From assembly GCF_020711195.1 (NCBI RefSeq), contig NZ_JAJFAT010000002.1, forward strand, positions 171,123 to 235,122: DNA of 64,000 nucleotides, written 5' to 3'. Under the pieces are notes generated by a model. The model did not search any database. It saw only the letters and a program-made list of their open reading frames with translations, and was not told where the DNA came from. The position numbers and the translations under genes were made by a program. This DNA comes from Halanaerobium polyolivorans (GTDB taxonomy: Bacteria > Bacillota > Halanaerobiia > Halanaerobiales > Halanaerobiaceae). The stretch's first letter is position 1, and each line of letters begins with the position of its first letter. Positions 25,434 to 34,645 of the stretch are shown piece by piece.

Positions 25434-26363
25434 ATGACTAATAACTTGGTATTTATGTTTTCAGGTCAGGGATCCCAATATGTTGGAATGGGAAAAGAAC
25501 TTTACGAAAATTATTCAGCAGCTGAAGAAGTTTTAAATCAGGCTGATGATTTGCTGGATTTTGAACTAAAAAATATGATTTTTAATGGGCCTGAAGAAAC
25601 TTTAAATAACACAAAAAATACTCAGCCAGCTATTTACACTGTTAGTGCTATGGTAAAAGCTGTTTTAGAGGAAGAAGGTATTAAAGCTTCAGCTGTGGCT
25701 GGACATAGTCTAGGAGAGTATTCTGCTCTTTATGCAGCTGGTGTTCTATCTTTTGCAGATGGTTTAAAACTAGTCCGCAAAAGAGGAGAACTAATGGATA
25801 AAGCTGACCCTGAAGGAAAAGGCACTATGGCTGCAGTAATTGGTTTAGAAGACAATTTAGTAGAAGAAATTTGTGAGCAGGTTGAGGGGATTTGTCAGGT
25901 TGCTAATTATAATTCTCCGGGTCAGGTTGTTATTTCTGGAGAGGTTAAGGCTGTTAAAAAAGCTGAGGACATCTTAAATGAAAAAGGAGCTAAAAGGGTA
26001 ATACCATTACAGGTCAGTGGTGCATTTCACTCTCCATTAATGGAACCGGCAAAAGAAGAATTAAAAAAATTAATAGAAAGCATTGAATTTAATGATGCAG
26101 AACTGCCTTTAATAGCAAATGTAACAGCTAATTATGTTAAAGCTAGTCAGGAGATAAAAGAAGTACTTATTAGCCAGCTTGATAATAGTGTACGTTGGTC
26201 AGAGACAATTGAGAAGTTTAAAGGAGATGGTTATCAGGATTTTGTAGAATTAGGTCCTGGAAGAGTTTTAAAAGGTTTAATGAGAAGAATCGATCGTTCA
26301 TTAAATGCCTATAATGTTGAGGATAGTAAAAGTTTAAATAAAACATTAAAGAAATTAAAATAA
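25434..26363 (+). CDS. fabD: Malonyl-CoA:ACP transacylase
   Basis: A 309-residue FabD transferring malonyl groups from CoA to acyl carrier protein. MFSGQGSQYVGMG is the N-terminal oxyanion region, AGHSLGEYSALYAAG contains the nucleophile Ser92, and the catalytic His lies in VSGAFHSPLM. The ATG at 25434 lies seven bases after GGAGG; TTG 25428 is in the spacer. Family length is normal. Confidence 0.96.
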   Translation: MTNNLVFMFSGQGSQYVGMGKELYENYSAAEEVLNQADDLLDFELKNMIFNGPEETLNNTKNTQPAIYTVSAMVKAVLEEEGIKASAVAGHSLGEYSALYAAGVLSFADGLKLVRKRGELMDKADPEGKGTMAAVIGLEDNLVEEICEQVEGICQVANYNSPGQVVISGEVKAVKKAEDILNEKGAKRVIPLQVSGAFHSPLMEPAKEELKKLIESIEFNDAELPLIANVTANYVKASQEIKEVLISQLDNSVRWSETIEKFKGDGYQDFVELGPGRVLKGLMRRIDRSLNAYNVEDSKSLNKTLKKLK

Positions 26364-26392
26364 ATGCAAAATTTTTTAGGAGGAATTTAAGA

Positions 26393-27634
26393 ATGGAAAA
26401 AAGAGTTGTAATTACTGGTGCAGGTGTTGTTCATGCCCTTGCTACTGAGGTAGAAGAATTTTGGGAGAAAATTGCGGCAGGTGAATCAGGGGTAAGCAAA
26501 ATAGAGAATTTTGATGCATCTGAATTTCCAAGTCAGATCGCTGCTGAAATTAAAGATTTTGATCCTGGGAAATATATAGATCGCAAAGAAGCAAAAAGAA
26601 TGGCCCTTTACAGTCAGTATGCAATTGTATCATCTTTAAAAGCATTAGAAGATGCAGAATTAGAATTAACAGATGATATTGCAGAAAGAGCTGGAGTTAT
26701 AATGGGTTCTGGTATTGGAGGTATAGAAGTTTTTGAAGAGCAGGTAGAAAAGTTACATAAAAGAGGTCCGCGGAGAATAAGCCCTTTCTTTATACCAATG
26801 ATGATTGCAAATATGGCAGCAGGTAATGTTGCTATTTATGCTAATGCCAAAGGACCAAATATGAATACAGTAACTGCTTGTGCTTCTGGTACATCAGCTA
26901 TTGGAGAAGCATTTGAAACGATCAAAAGAGGTGCTGCTGATATAATGATTGCTGGAGGAACTGAGGCTGCAATTTCTCCTTCTGCTTTAGCAGGTTTTGG
27001 TAATATGAAGGCCCTATCTACTCGTAATGATGAGCCTCAAAAAGCAAGTCGTCCTTTTGATAAAGATAGAGATGGTTTTGTTATGGGTGAAGGTGCAGGT
27101 GTGCTAATTTTAGAAGAATTAGAAACTGCCAAAGCAAGGGGAGCAAATATTATAGCAGAAGTTGTTGGCTATGGAGCATCTGGTGATGCTTATCATATTA
27201 CTTCTCCAGCTCCAGAAGGAGAAGGAGCATCCAGGGCTATGCTGGCCGCAATAGAGCGTTCAGGTTTAGAGCTAAATGATATAGACTATATCAATGCCCA
27301 TGGGACTTCAACACCTTTAAATGACGAATATGAAAGTACTGCAATAAAAAATGTTTTTGGAGATCACGCCTATGATTTAAGCATTTCTTCTTCAAAGTCA
27401 ATGACAGGTCATTTGCTTGGAGCTGCAGGTGGTGTAGAGGCATTAATTACAGCTATGGCAGTAAAAAATGATGTAGTACCACCAACAATTAATTTTAATG
27501 AAGCTGGAGAAGGCTGTGACCTTGATTATCAGCCTAATAAAGCTGGCCAAAAAACTATTAAAGCTGCTTTAAGTAACTCCTTTGGTTTTGGTGGTCAGAA
27601 TGCCTGTATTATTATTAAAAAATATCAAGACTAA
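26393..27634 (+). CDS. fabF: 3-oxoacyl-[ACP] synthase II
   Basis: A 413-residue FabF, the elongating condensing enzyme. Cys-His-His triad: TACASGTSAIGEA (Cys at about 163), NAHGTSTPLND and MTGHLLGAAGG; the C-terminal SNSFGFGGQNA is present. The N-terminus reads VVITGAGVVHALATEVEEFW rather than the usual SPLG form. ATG 26393 follows AGGAGG. No acpP or fabG gene lies between fabD and fabF (29-base gap), unlike the common Firmicute order. Confidence 0.95.
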   Translation: MEKRVVITGAGVVHALATEVEEFWEKIAAGESGVSKIENFDASEFPSQIAAEIKDFDPGKYIDRKEAKRMALYSQYAIVSSLKALEDAELELTDDIAERAGVIMGSGIGGIEVFEEQVEKLHKRGPRRISPFFIPMMIANMAAGNVAIYANAKGPNMNTVTACASGTSAIGEAFETIKRGAADIMIAGGTEAAISPSALAGFGNMKALSTRNDEPQKASRPFDKDRDGFVMGEGAGVLILEELETAKARGANIIAEVVGYGASGDAYHITSPAPEGEGASRAMLAAIERSGLELNDIDYINAHGTSTPLNDEYESTAIKNVFGDHAYDLSISSSKSMTGHLLGAAGGVEALITAMAVKNDVVPPTINFNEAGEGCDLDYQPNKAGQKTIKAALSNSFGFGGQNACIIIKKYQD

Positions 27635-27661
27635 GCAAATAATAATAGAAAAATATAACAG

Positions 27662-27690
27662 CCTGTCAGCTTAATAAGTTGGCAGGTTTT
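27662..27690 (+). terminator. Terminator of the fab operon
   Basis: CCTGTCAGCTT (27662-27672) pairs with AAGTTGGCAGG (27676-27686) with two G-U pairs, followed by TTTTATTATT. Confidence 0.75.
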
Positions 27691-27811
27691 ATTATTCGCT
27701 AATTTATTGATTATTTCTCTGCAAAAGATTGAAATTTATTAGCAAAAAATATATAATCAAAATGTAGTTTGAAAATATATTTGTTTTATTAGGAAGAAGG
27801 TATTTTAAAAT

Positions 27812-28630
27812 ATGAAAGTATTTGCACTTGTTGGTGCTAGTGGGACTGGGAAAAGTCACCGGGCTGTATTGTTGGCCAATAAATATCAGATACCCCTGAT
27901 AGTAGATGATGGCCTTTTAATATATTCAGGAAAAATTATGGCTGGGAGCTCTGCTAAGAGGGAAGAAAGCAAGATGGGAGCAATCAGGCGTGCTCTCTTT
28001 TTTGATGATAGACATGCTGAAGAAGTTAAGGCATCTTTAAAGAAAATTGATGAAGATAAAATTTTACTAATTGGCACTTCACTTGGTATGGTAGAAAGGA
28101 TTGCTCAAAGATTAGAATTAGAAAAAATAGATAATTATATTGATATTGAAGATATTTCTTCCCCGGAAGAGATTGAGAAAGCACTTGAAGTTAGAAATAC
28201 AAAAGGTAAACATGTAATTCCTGTACCGACAATTGAAGTTAAAGAAGAATTCACAGGTTATCTACTTCATTCATTAGAATTATTTTTCAAAAAAGATAAT
28301 CGGACTGTAAGACATGAAAAAAGTATAGTAAGACCTAGATTTAGTTTTTATGGTAATTTGAGTATTCATAATCGGGTTTTGGTAGATTTAATTAAATATT
28401 TTTTAAAAAGAAAAAAAGAGGTCGGGAAGTGCAAAAAAACAAAAATTGAAGAAATAAACAATCTCTTATTTGTCGATATTTCAATAGAATTACTATATGG
28501 GATTAATATTCCTCAATATTTAAAAACTCTTCGTCATAATTTAAGAGAATCTTTATCTACAACTACCGGTATTAATGTCAAAGAGATTAATATAGAAGTC
28601 TATTCACTTTTTCTAGAAAATGATAGTTAA
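27812..28630 (+). CDS. P-loop NTPase domain fused to an Asp23/Gls24-like domain
   Basis: A 272-residue two-part protein. Residues 1 to about 160 carry a Walker A loop GASGTGKSHRA (8-18), a short acidic DDGLLI element and a hydrophobic strand ILLIGTS, ending in GKHVIPVPTIEV. Residues about 180-272 look like an Asp23/Gls24 (alkaline shock) domain: VRPRFSFYGNLSIHNRVL, then LLFVDISIELLYGINIPQ and STTTGINVKEINIEVYSL. Asp23 proteins are linked to envelope stress and lipid metabolism; a nucleotide-controlled Asp23 domain is an inference. ATG 27812 follows AGGAAGAAGG. It is followed by a GH65 gene 15 bases later. Confidence 0.75.
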   Translation: MKVFALVGASGTGKSHRAVLLANKYQIPLIVDDGLLIYSGKIMAGSSAKREESKMGAIRRALFFDDRHAEEVKASLKKIDEDKILLIGTSLGMVERIAQRLELEKIDNYIDIEDISSPEEIEKALEVRNTKGKHVIPVPTIEVKEEFTGYLLHSLELFFKKDNRTVRHEKSIVRPRFSFYGNLSIHNRVLVDLIKYFLKRKKEVGKCKKTKIEEINNLLFVDISIELLYGINIPQYLKTLRHNLRESLSTTTGINVKEINIEVYSLFLENDS

Positions 28631-28645
28631 TTGAGGGGGATTTTG

Positions 28646-30985
28646 ATGCGCAAATATCATCAGAAAAAATTAGAGGCTGAAGCTATTTATCCATATCAGC
28701 CCTGGAAGATAACAGAAGAAGAATTTTTAGTTGAACATAATCATCACAATGAAGCAATATTTGCTTTGGGCAATGGTTATATGGGAATTAGAGGTACATT
28801 AGAGGAAGACTATCCTGGTAGTGAAGAAACAACAACTCCTGGCTTTTATATCAACGGAGTTTATACCAGTGAGGAAATTATTTATGGAGAAAAAGCTCCT
28901 AATTTGCCTGAAGATGGTCAGACCATAATTAATTTAGCTGATTGGAGTGAAATAAATCTCTATATCAATGAAGAAAAACTCAATCTGCTTAAAGGTAATT
29001 TAATTGATTATAAAAGAGAACTTGATCTTCAACATGGTGTTTTAAGAAGAGAATTAATTTGGGAAGATCGCAAAGGAAGACAGGTAGAAGTTAAAATTAT
29101 AAGATTAATTTCTTTAAGTAGAGATCATATTGCTGCGATTAGATATGAGGTAACACCACTTAATTTTTCTGGTAAAATAAGTATTAATTCTGCTATCAAT
29201 GGTGATGTCAGTAATCATCACCATCTGCGTGACAAGAAAACTCTTGAGGGTTTAAAATCAGAGTTAGATGGAGACACAGGTATTTTATTACATAATGTTA
29301 GAGAAACTAATTTTAAGGTTGCTTATGTTGTTGAACATATTTTAAATAAAGATGCAGAGAAAAGCTGTGAGATAAAAAGCAATGCTTTTAATGATAGGAT
29401 TGACTGGATATTTGAAGCAAATGCAGTTAAAGGCAAAACATGCAGGGTTGATAAAATTGTTGGGGTCCATCACAGCAAAAAAGAAAAAGAAACTCCACTT
29501 AGTGATGCAAGAGCTTCGGTTGCTAGAGCTGTAATCTCAGGTTTTGATAAATTACTGCAAGAACAGTCAGAATTTATGCGAGGTTATTGGCATGATACAG
29601 ATGTTAAAATATCTGGTAATATGGCTCTTCAGCAAGGTTTTCGTTTTAATGCTTTTCATATTCTCCAGGCAACTGGTAAAGATGGGATGACAAGTGTTGC
29701 TGCCAAAGGACTTAGTGGAGAACATTATGAAGGACATTATTTCTGGGATACTGAAAGTTATATCTTACCTTTTTATGCCTATCAGCGTCCTGAAGTTGCC
29801 AGAAACTTATTGATTTATCGTTATAACTGTTTAAATGAAGCAAGGGAAAATGCAAAAAGAATGAAACTTAATGGGGTATTATTTCCCTGGAGAACAATCA
29901 ATGGTAAAGAAGCTTCTGGATTTTTTATGGGCTCAACTGTACAATATCATATAAATGCAGATATTGCTTATGCAGTTAATTTATATTATCAAGTCAGTAA
30001 AGATCAGGAATTCATGCAGAACTATGGTTTAGAGATATTGATAGAGACTGCTAGAATGTGGGTTAGTTTAGGTAGTTATATTGCTGATCATGATAATAAG
30101 TTTTGCTTTAATGTAGTTTGTGGTCCAGATGAATATAAACCTGGAGTTAATAATAACGCTTTTACAAATTATATGGCCAAATTTAATCTAGAAACTGCTG
30201 CAGAAATGGCAGAAATAATTAAAGAGAGAGCTCCAGAAAAATATAATAAATTACTTGATAAAATTGATTTTAGTCAAGAAGAGCTAGAAGATTTCAAAAA
30301 AATTGCTGAAAATATTTATTTACCTTATAATAAAGACTTAGAAATAACTCCTCAAGATGATTCCTTTTTAAGCAAAAACCCAATTGAAGTTGATAATATT
30401 CCTGAAGAAGAACTACCACTTGTTAAAAATTGGCATCCATTAATCATCTGGAGATATCAGGTTATTAAACAGGCAGATGTTATTTTATTAATGCTGCAGC
30501 TAGGTGATCAATTTAGCAAAGAGCTAAAAACAAAAAACTATGATTATTATGAGCCTAAAACAACCCATGATTCTTCTTTATCACCAGCTATATATAGTAT
30601 TATAGCTGCAGAAATTGGCTATAAAAAACAATCATATAATTATTTTATTCAAACTGCTAGACTTGACCTTGATGATTATAATGAAAATGCCTATCAAGGA
30701 GTTCATACTGCCTGTATGGGAGGAACATGGTTGGCTTTAGTACAAGGATTTACTGGAATGAGAATGTTCAATGGTAAATTATATTTCCATCCCCATTTAC
30801 CAGAAAATATGGATGAATATCAATTCCGTATTCGTTTTCAAGGTAGTCAGATAGAAATAACTGTTAGTGAAAAGGAGACAAATTATCTATTGATTTCCGG
30901 TGATAAAATTGAATTTAAACACTATGATGAGTTAATTATTTTGGATAAAAATAATTTATCAATAAAAGCAAAAAACAAAAAATAG
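28646..30985 (+). CDS. Glycoside hydrolase family 65 disaccharide phosphorylase
   Basis: A 779-residue GH65 enzyme that phosphorolyses an alpha-linked disaccharide (maltose, trehalose, kojibiose or nigerose type) to beta-glucose 1-phosphate and sugar. N-terminal supersandwich: ALGNGYMGIRGTLEE. Catalytic (alpha/alpha)6 barrel: GHYFWDTESYILPF, the acid Glu in VCGPDEYKPGVNNN (about residue 496), phosphate site in THDSSLSPAIYSI, and HTACMGGTWLALVQG. Cytoplasmic, no signal peptide. The ATG at 28646 sits behind GAGGGGG. No beta-phosphoglucomutase gene is adjacent. Which disaccharide is used cannot be decided by eye. Confidence 0.9.
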   Translation: MRKYHQKKLEAEAIYPYQPWKITEEEFLVEHNHHNEAIFALGNGYMGIRGTLEEDYPGSEETTTPGFYINGVYTSEEIIYGEKAPNLPEDGQTIINLADWSEINLYINEEKLNLLKGNLIDYKRELDLQHGVLRRELIWEDRKGRQVEVKIIRLISLSRDHIAAIRYEVTPLNFSGKISINSAINGDVSNHHHLRDKKTLEGLKSELDGDTGILLHNVRETNFKVAYVVEHILNKDAEKSCEIKSNAFNDRIDWIFEANAVKGKTCRVDKIVGVHHSKKEKETPLSDARASVARAVISGFDKLLQEQSEFMRGYWHDTDVKISGNMALQQGFRFNAFHILQATGKDGMTSVAAKGLSGEHYEGHYFWDTESYILPFYAYQRPEVARNLLIYRYNCLNEARENAKRMKLNGVLFPWRTINGKEASGFFMGSTVQYHINADIAYAVNLYYQVSKDQEFMQNYGLEILIETARMWVSLGSYIADHDNKFCFNVVCGPDEYKPGVNNNAFTNYMAKFNLETAAEMAEIIKERAPEKYNKLLDKIDFSQEELEDFKKIAENIYLPYNKDLEITPQDDSFLSKNPIEVDNIPEEELPLVKNWHPLIIWRYQVIKQADVILLMLQLGDQFSKELKTKNYDYYEPKTTHDSSLSPAIYSIIAAEIGYKKQSYNYFIQTARLDLDDYNENAYQGVHTACMGGTWLALVQGFTGMRMFNGKLYFHPHLPENMDEYQFRIRFQGSQIEITVSEKETNYLLISGDKIEFKHYDELIILDKNNLSIKAKNKK

Positions 30986-31033
30986 AACTTAGTTAGTTAA
31001 ATATTTAAATTTATTTTTTAAGCAGGTGTAAAA

Positions 31034-31939
31034 ATGGATTTTAAGCAAAAAATATATATCTTACTTGCTGGAGGAGTTTTCTTTTTATCTCTTTCAGGTA
31101 TTTTAGTGAAAATTGCAAGTTCACCACCAATGATTACAGCTTTTTATCGTATGTTTTTTACAGTGCTGCTTTTAACACCTTATTTCCTTAAAAATCACCG
31201 TCAAAAGGCTGCTTATTTTTTGGATTACCGACCTCTGTTGGTCGGTTTTCTGCTCGCAGTTCATTTTATACTCTGGATAACTTCTATCGAATATACCGAC
31301 ATTTCAAATTCGGTAATATTTGTTGCTTTACAACCACTTTTTACAATAGCCTTGGAATATTTATTTGCCAAAGAAGATTTAAGACCTGGGGCCTTAATAG
31401 GTATTGTTATGGCTTTTATAGGAAGTAGTATTATTAGTATAGGTGATTTTTATCAACTGGGAGATAAATTATTTGGCAACTTCCTTGCTTTATCAGCAGC
31501 TTTTTTTGCCGCCTCATATTTATTTATTGGGCGCGGAGTAAGAAAAAAGTTAGATTATTTCCCTTATTTATATATTCTTTATACCTATGCTGCTATTTTC
31601 CTCGGCATAGGAGCTTACATTTTTGAGATTCCATTTTTCGGTCATGGAATAAATAATTATTTAATCTTATTAGCTCTGGCTGTTGGACCAACTTTAATCG
31701 GTCATTCAATATTAAATTATTCCGTTCGTTATTTACCAACTTCCATTGTTTCTTTATCTATTTTAGGTGAGCCAGTTTTGACTACTTTTATGGCCTGGTT
31801 GTTATTAAATGAACAGGTCCTTTTAACAACTTTAATTGGAGGAGCCTTTATATTAAGTGGAATTTATTTAGCCTCTGTCTATAATTATCGAAAAACTAAA
31901 CTGCAAAAAGAAGCTTTGTTTGCTGAAAAAAATAGTTAA
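31034..31939 (+). CDS. DMT superfamily (EamA) transporter
   Basis: A 301-residue integral membrane protein with about ten hydrophobic segments in two EamA repeats; each repeat starts with a segment like ALQPLFTIALEYLF or LSILGEPVLTTFMAWLLL, the second being the classic EamA signature. Substrates of such carriers are metabolites or amino acids and cannot be predicted. It lies 48 bases after the GH65 gene on the same strand. ATG 31034 follows AGGTG. Confidence 0.85.
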   Translation: MDFKQKIYILLAGGVFFLSLSGILVKIASSPPMITAFYRMFFTVLLLTPYFLKNHRQKAAYFLDYRPLLVGFLLAVHFILWITSIEYTDISNSVIFVALQPLFTIALEYLFAKEDLRPGALIGIVMAFIGSSIISIGDFYQLGDKLFGNFLALSAAFFAASYLFIGRGVRKKLDYFPYLYILYTYAAIFLGIGAYIFEIPFFGHGINNYLILLALAVGPTLIGHSILNYSVRYLPTSIVSLSILGEPVLTTFMAWLLLNEQVLLTTLIGGAFILSGIYLASVYNYRKTKLQKEALFAEKNS

Positions 31940-32035
31940 AATTTAAAATTATTGCTTTTCAGACTGGACATTTATTACAATTACATATAAAATAAAAAAT
32001 GAGTTAGCTTTAAAAAGCTTTTAGGAGTGATTAAT

Positions 32036-34000
32036 TTGTTAAAAAAACTTGCAAATACTGTAAGAGGCTTATCAGCTGATATGGTTGAAAAGGCCAATTC
32101 CGGCCATCCCGGAATGCCGATTGGCTGTGCAGATATAGGAGCTTTATTATTTGGAGAGGTTATGAATATAGATGGCTCAAAAGCAGACTGGCCAAATAGA
32201 GATCGTTTTGTCTTGTCTGCTGGACATGGTTCTGCCTTTCTTTATTCATTTCTGCATTTAAGCGGTTTTGATATCAGCAAGGATGATTTAAAAGAGTTTA
32301 GACAGTTACACTCAAAAACACCTGGTCATCCAGAATATGGAGAAACAGCCGGTGTAGAAACAACAACCGGGCCCTTAGGCCAGGGCTTTGCCAATGCAGT
32401 TGGTATGGCTGTTTCCGAAAAAATCTTGGCTGAGAACTTTAATACTAAAAAACATAATTTAGTTGACCATTACACATATACAATTCTTGGTGATGGCTGT
32501 ATGATGGAGGGGATTACTTCAGAAGCTGCCTCTTTAGCAGGTCATCTAGCTTTAGAAAAATTAATTGCAATTTATGATGATAATAATATTTCTATTGCTG
32601 GGCAAACTGATTTAACTTTTACTGAATCACCGGCAGCTAGATTTAAAGCATTTGGTTGGCATGTTATTGAAGATGTTGATGGACATGATATTGATCAAGT
32701 ACGTGAGGCAATAAAAGAGGCCAAAGCAGAAAAGGATAAGCCAAGCTTAATAATGGCGAAAACTCACATAGCTTTTGGTGCTCCGACAAAACAGGATACA
32801 AGTGCTTCTCATGGAGCTCCATTAGGTGAAGATGAAATTAAAGGTTTAAAAGAAAAGTTTAAGCTTCCTCTTGATAAGAAATTTTATATCCCCGATAATG
32901 TTAAGAAATTCACCCGTAAAAGGGCTTCTAAGATGCAGGATTTACGATTAGAATGGGAAAAGCAATTTGAGCAATGGGCAGCAGAAAATCCTGAGTTAAA
33001 AAGAGAATGGGATCAGGCCCAAAAATTAAAACTGCCTTTAGAATTGAAAAAAGAATTAACAGCACTTGATATCAAAACTCCAATAGCTACCAGAAAAGCA
33101 GCAGGAGCTGCTCTTAAAAAAGCAGCAGAAATGATACCGTATTTAGTAGGTGGTTCTGCTGATTTAGCACCTTCAACCAAAACTTATCTTGATGATTATG
33201 GAGAGATTCAAAAAGATAATTATAAGGGTAGAAACTTCAGATTTGGAGTTAGAGAACATGCTATGGGAGCCATAGTAAATGGTATATCTTTACATGGGGG
33301 ACTGCGTCCATTTGCTGCTACATTCTTAGTTTTTTCTGATTATATGAGGCCTGCTATTAGATTAGCAGCTTTAATGAAACAACCGGTAATCTATGTATTT
33401 ACCCATGATTCAGTATTTGTAGGTGAAGATGGTCCAACTCATCAGCCGGTAGAGCATGTTGAAGCATTAAGAATAATACCTGGCTTAAAGGTTTTAAGAC
33501 CTGCTGATGCTGAAGAGGCAAAAGAAGCCTGGGTAGAAGCATTAGAAACTAAAGATCAGCCGACTGCTTTGATTTTAACAAGACAAAATCTGCCTCAGAT
33601 AGATAAAATTAATGGCCTCAAAGAATTTCATAAAGGTGGATATTTTGTTAATGATGCTGAGGGTGCTGATATAATTATATTTGCCAGTGGTAGTGAGGTT
33701 TCACTTGCAGTTGAAAGCAGCAAAGAGCTTGCCGAAAAAGGAATTAAAGCTGCAGTTATGTCAGTGCCAGAAAGAAGTAAATTAGAGGCTTATCTTAGCC
33801 AGCACAAACTAGCAGATGTTGATTTAAAGGTTGCTCTTGAAGCAGGAGTAGGCAACGGCTGGTATAGAGTAGTTGGTAGTGAAGGCTTAGTGATTTCACT
33901 GGACCGTTTTGGTTTAAGTGGTAAGGGTCAAGAAGTAGGAGAAGAATTAGGTTTTAAAGCTGAAAAAGTATCTGAAAAAATACTGAATAAACTTAAATAA
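32036..34000 (+). CDS. tkt: Transketolase
   Basis: A 654-residue single-chain transketolase of the pentose phosphate pathway, thiamine-diphosphate dependent. Motifs in order: GHPGMPIGCADI, TTGPLGQGFANAVGMA, the TPP-binding GDGCMMEG with YDDNNISI, then the pyrimidine domain FGVREHAMGAIVNGI and FTHDSVFVGEDGPTHQPVEH. Full length, not the split form common in clostridia. The TTG start at 32036 lies eight bases after AGGAG; GTG 32027 is inside the ribosome site. A terminator follows. Confidence 0.95.
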   Translation: MLKKLANTVRGLSADMVEKANSGHPGMPIGCADIGALLFGEVMNIDGSKADWPNRDRFVLSAGHGSAFLYSFLHLSGFDISKDDLKEFRQLHSKTPGHPEYGETAGVETTTGPLGQGFANAVGMAVSEKILAENFNTKKHNLVDHYTYTILGDGCMMEGITSEAASLAGHLALEKLIAIYDDNNISIAGQTDLTFTESPAARFKAFGWHVIEDVDGHDIDQVREAIKEAKAEKDKPSLIMAKTHIAFGAPTKQDTSASHGAPLGEDEIKGLKEKFKLPLDKKFYIPDNVKKFTRKRASKMQDLRLEWEKQFEQWAAENPELKREWDQAQKLKLPLELKKELTALDIKTPIATRKAAGAALKKAAEMIPYLVGGSADLAPSTKTYLDDYGEIQKDNYKGRNFRFGVREHAMGAIVNGISLHGGLRPFAATFLVFSDYMRPAIRLAALMKQPVIYVFTHDSVFVGEDGPTHQPVEHVEALRIIPGLKVLRPADAEEAKEAWVEALETKDQPTALILTRQNLPQIDKINGLKEFHKGGYFVNDAEGADIIIFASGSEVSLAVESSKELAEKGIKAAVMSVPERSKLEAYLSQHKLADVDLKVALEAGVGNGWYRVVGSEGLVISLDRFGLSGKGQEVGEELGFKAEKVSEKILNKLK

Positions 34001-34050
34001 AGTTATCATTTGTTAAAATTAAATACTATATTCGGATTGAGAATAAGAGT

Positions 34051-34089
34051 AAATCCGCCTGGAGCTAATGCTGCTTTAGGCGGTTTTTT
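34051..34089. terminator. Terminator between tkt and the convergent DUF212 gene
   Basis: CCGCCT (34055-34060) pairs with AGGCGG (34078-34083), followed by TTTTTT (34084-34089) on the plus strand. Its T-run reaches the stop codon of the minus-strand gene. Confidence 0.75.
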
Positions 34090-34522
34090 ACAATAGAAAA
34101 ATATACCAATTTATTATAGCAATCAAAGCACCCAATAATATACCGGCTAGGACTTCAAATGGAGTATGGCCAATTAATTCCTTGAGATCTTCTTTGATTA
34201 TTTCTTTATCATCACTAAAAGCCTTATCTTCTAAATGGCGAATCAAATTATTTAATACATTTGCCTGTTGACCTACAGCTCTTCTTACTCCACTAGCATC
34301 ATAGGTCACGATCATGGCGAAGACAGCAACTATAGCAAATAGATCAGAGTTGAATCCATATTTTAAGCCTACAGAAATAGCTAAAGTAGAAACAAAGGAT
34401 GAATGAGAACTGGGCATTCCACCTGAGGTGAAAAACGCATAAAAATTAAATGGTTTAATAAAAAATATTTTCAAAAATTGCGCAACAAATAACGAGAAAA
34501 TAGAAATTTCAAGTAAAGACAT
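34088..34522 (-). CDS. Divergent PAP2 (DUF212) family membrane protein
   Basis: A 144-residue membrane protein of the divergent PAP2 family. The PAP2-like phosphatase motif GGMPSSHSSFVSTL (about 34-47) and YDASGVRRAVGQQA are diagnostic; about four hydrophobic segments surround them. Family members may act on lipid phosphates, but activity has not generally been shown. ATG at 34522 follows GAGGAGG. Divergent to folC. Confidence 0.88.
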   Translation of the reverse strand: MSLLEISIFSLFVAQFLKIFFIKPFNFYAFFTSGGMPSSHSSFVSTLAISVGLKYGFNSDLFAIVAVFAMIVTYDASGVRRAVGQQANVLNNLIRHLEDKAFSDDKEIIKEDLKELIGHTPFEVLAGILLGALIAIINWYIFLL

Positions 34523-34543
34523 TCTGAATCCTCCTCATATATT

Positions 34544-34572
34544 TTGTTCTTTTATAATATTTTGTGTATAAT
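34544..34572 (+). promoter_or_regulatory. Promoter of folC
   Basis: TTGTTC (34544-34549), exactly 17 bases, TATAAT (34567-34572), about 75 bases before the folC start. Confidence 0.55.
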
Positions 34573-34645
34573 AATATTAATCTTATAAATATATTTTAAC
34601 TTATAAACAAGATTTAATGCAAATAAAAAAAGAGGGAGGGTAAAG

